A DNA stretch of 33,418 nt from Clostridiales bacterium (lineage in GTDB: Bacteria; Bacillota; Clostridia; Lachnospirales; WQUN01). Positions 31,813 through 33,418 of the stretch are shown piece by piece. Location: NCBI GenBank assembly GCA_031270945.1, contig JAISWZ010000101.1, positions 1 through 33,418 on the forward strand, read 5' to 3'. The notes below the pieces were generated by a model, which was not told where the DNA came from, did no database searches, and was given only the letters and a program-made list of their open reading frames with translations. Numbering within the stretch: the stretch's first letter is position 1; each line of letters begins with the position of its first letter. Made by a program: the position numbers and the translations under genes.

Positions 31813-31922
31813 AAAAAACCAGGGAGGATGGTGCCTCGCCTGGTTTTTCTCCGCTGTCCTAGCGCCTCTTGCCCCGATTGCATATCGCCATGCAAATGAA
31901 CGGATTTAGAGTAATTTGTGAA
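31813..31922. repeat. Terminator-bearing repeat, copy C (diverged)
   Basis: Hairpin at 31813-31848 is preserved (loop change GGCGCC to GGTGCC), while the following block reads CCTAGCGCCTCTTGCCCCGA, so this copy is the oldest or least constrained. It ends TTTAGAGTAATTTGTGAA. Confidence 0.7.
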
Positions 31923-32040
31923 GGAAATTAGAGGAATTTGTGAAAGAAGAATTAAAGGAGGAGAGCGGAGAGTTGCAGAGAAGGATCGGGCAACGATAAG
32001 AAATATTCGCATTTGAACGCTCGTCAGCATAGCATCCGTA

Positions 32041-32271
32041 AACGCATGCCGCTTGACACTTTGGTGCATGGGCGCTAAAAGCCTTGATTTGAGCCATCTG
32101 AGTGGAATGGATTAGGCGGTTTCTGATGATTTAATTTAGATGCATGGCAAGCGCTAAAACAAGTATCTCGTTTTTCATGCAAGTTATCAGATGCTGTTGA
32201 CAGGATAGCATTCCGTGATTTAAACTTAAAACAAGTTAACAGGGAGGCGATTGAAGCCGCCTAGAAAAATG
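32041..32271 (+). repeat. Promoter-like long repeat, copy 1
   Basis: A block of about 231 bp that is repeated at 32451-32690. Shared landmarks in order: AACGCATG, AAGCCTTGATTT, TAGGCGGTTTCTGATG, GTTATCAGATGCTGTTGACA, CCGTGATTTAAA, a short hairpin (AGGCG/CGCCT), then GAAAAATG. It carries TTGACA (32197-32202) 16 nt before TTTAAA. Confidence 0.75.
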
Positions 32272-32450
32272 TTTGAATATAATTCAACACATTTAAAAGG
32301 CTATCTCGCTCAGCGCAGTCAAGCGGCAACGCTCCTGACGCGTCACATGTTGACAGGCGGAAGCCAATAGCCCTAAATCATCGAATGTTTGGGTGCCCGC
32401 TCCGCTGGTGATTAATAATTTTTTTAATTTTACACCTGCATTAGCGCAGC

Positions 32451-32690
32451 AAACGCATGACAATTGACGCTTGGACACGAGCGCTCAAGAGCGCTCGAAG
32501 CCTTGATTTAAGCCAATGAGTACAACGGGCTAGGCGGTTTCTGATGGTTTTTATCAGACACTTTGCGAGCGTCAAAACAAGTATCGCATTTTTCGTGCAA
32601 GTTATCAGATGCTGTTGACATGATAGGTTTCCGTGATTTAAAATTAAAACAAGTCGATAAGGGCGCTTTTACATGCGCCAGGAAAAATGT
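32451..32690 (+). repeat. Promoter-like long repeat, copy 2
   Basis: Second copy of the block at 32041, roughly 75-80% alike by eye. The hairpin near its end is GGCGC/GCGCC where copy 1 has AGGCG/CGCCT, so stem pairing is kept although the bases changed. It ends about 190 nt before the first WXG100 gene. Confidence 0.75.
32615..32642 (+). promoter_or_regulatory. Candidate promoter for the WXG100 genes
   Basis: TTGACA (32615-32620), 16-nt spacer, TTTAAA (32637-32642). The same pair is conserved in the first long repeat at 32197. The -10 box is weak, but conservation in both copies supports it. Confidence 0.5.
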
Positions 32691-32882
32691 CAGGACTATG
32701 ATTTCCAATCGATTTAACGCAAGCCGAAGCGCATCGAAACACAAAGATGGCGAACGGCAACTGTTCCAGATTCTCAACGAACATAAAAGGCTAAGCTTTC
32801 TCAACAAAAATCGGAAGCCAAGCCTTTCACTAATCAAATGGAGGCAAAGCCTCCAAGAACGTTATTTCAGGAGGGATATTCA

Positions 32883-33194
32883 ATGCCAGAAGCAAAATTC
32901 GTAGTAACACCCGAACTCTTGCGCCAGACAGCAAGCCAGTGCGAAGCTCAGAGGGCAAGGTACCACTCGATCTACACGAAAGTCTTGGGCGAGGCAAACA
33001 CCCTTAACCCGTTCTTCAAAGGAAGAGCGCACGACGCGTTCGTAAGGCGCCTCCAGGCGTTCGAGAACGACTTCCGCTTGATGGAAGAGCTCCTCTTCAA
33101 GTATGTCACCTTCCTCAAGGAGTCCGCGAGGAACTACGACGTGACAGACGAGAACGTAGCTGCAGGGGCCAACAAGCTTAAAGTTGGGAAGTAG
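32883..33194 (+). CDS. WXG100-family protein (type VII secretion substrate), F-x-G variant
   Basis: A 103-residue helical-hairpin protein of the ESAT-6/WXG100 type. Two amphipathic helices flank the turn FFKGRAHDAF (about residues 44-53), in which the usual Trp of WxG is replaced by Phe. The C-terminal YDVTDE (residues about 84-89) fits the YxxxD/E export signal of type VII secretion. The frame opens to 32838, but AGGAGG 9 nt before ATG 32883 fixes the start. It is followed by a second WXG100-like gene after 123 nt. Such proteins are secreted as dimers, either as partners of larger toxins or as structural substrates. The secretion ATPase is not in the window. Confidence 0.85.
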   Translation: MPEAKFVVTPELLRQTASQCEAQRARYHSIYTKVLGEANTLNPFFKGRAHDAFVRRLQAFENDFRLMEELLFKYVTFLKESARNYDVTDENVAAGANKLKVGK

Positions 33195-33317
33195 TAGAAC
33201 AGGCAAGTAGGCAAGAGGAAAAATCCAAAAGGGCTTAGCCCAATAAATCAGATAAAACGGTTCAACCATAAAGGCTAGGCCAATCAGAAAAAAAGCAAAT
33301 TAAAAGGAGTGGCATTC

Positions 33318-33418
33318 ATGGAAATAGTAGTCGATTCCACGAGGATCAGATCCGCCGGCGCTACCATCAAGCAGCAGGCACAGGCTTTCGAGGCCCTTTA
33401 CAACGAAATCAAGAACGG
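33318..33418 (+). CDS. Second WXG100-like protein, cut by the window end
   Basis: The first 33 codons of a gene that runs off the right edge. ATG 33318 follows AAAAGGAG at 8 nt. The visible part, beginning MEIVVDSTRIRSAGATIKQQ, has the heptad-like helix pattern and the start typical of WXG100 proteins; the WxG turn lies beyond the window. Pairing with the gene at 32883 suggests a heterodimer partner and a type VII locus continuing rightwards. Confidence 0.7.
   Translation, partial: MEIVVDSTRIRSAGATIKQQAQAFEALYNEIKN

Overview
The window reads as chromosomal DNA of an anaerobic Gram-positive bacterium, most likely a Bacillota/Clostridia-type organism. The support is pyruvate phosphate dikinase, L10/L7-L12 genes behind a Firmicutes-style L10 leader, WXG100 proteins, many AGGAGG-type ribosome binding sites, and a gene set matching the flavin-based extracellular electron transfer (EET) locus known from Listeria and relatives. 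Species cannot be named from the sequence. No rRNA, tRNA, CRISPR array or transposase gene was recognised.

Layout. 1-1.25 kb: the end of a probable beta-keto acid cleavage enzyme, a terminator, and a convergent D-2-hydroxyacid dehydrogenase. 1.4-4.4 kb: two paralogous small membrane proteins (one frameshifted), then two tandem, about 92% identical ADP-ribosylglycohydrolases. 4.5-9.5 kb: back-to-back terminators and a 1587-residue protein joining a sacsin/HSP90-like ATPase fold to an SF1 helicase, which looks like a single-gene defence factor. 9.5-15 kb: ppdK and a stand-alone rplJ-rplL unit, bracketed by copies of a palindromic mobile-element-like repeat. 15-18.2 kb: a DUF4143-type ATPase and a solitary C5-cytosine DNA methyltransferase. 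18.2-20.1 kb: short tandem repeats and uronate isomerase. 20.1-21.4 kb: no supported gene.

21.4-28.6 kb is the clearest functional block: ndh2, a polyprenyl diphosphate synthase, a UbiA prenyltransferase, a NusG-domain-II protein and a Gx-transporter-like protein in one tight run, then an FMN-binding lipoprotein and an ApbE-type flavin transferase. Together they would oxidise NADH, make a dedicated demethylmenaquinone pool, and pass electrons to a surface flavoprotein.

28.7-32.9 kb is nearly all non-coding repeat: about 14 units of a roughly 128-bp tandem repeat, three copies of a terminator-bearing element, and two copies of a 230-240-bp promoter-like repeat. The last of these sits in front of two WXG100 genes (the second cut by the window end), the likely start of a type VII secretion locus.

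The most unusual feature overall is the density and variety of non-coding repeats: palindromic dispersed elements, microrepeats between stop codons and terminators, and long tandem arrays.
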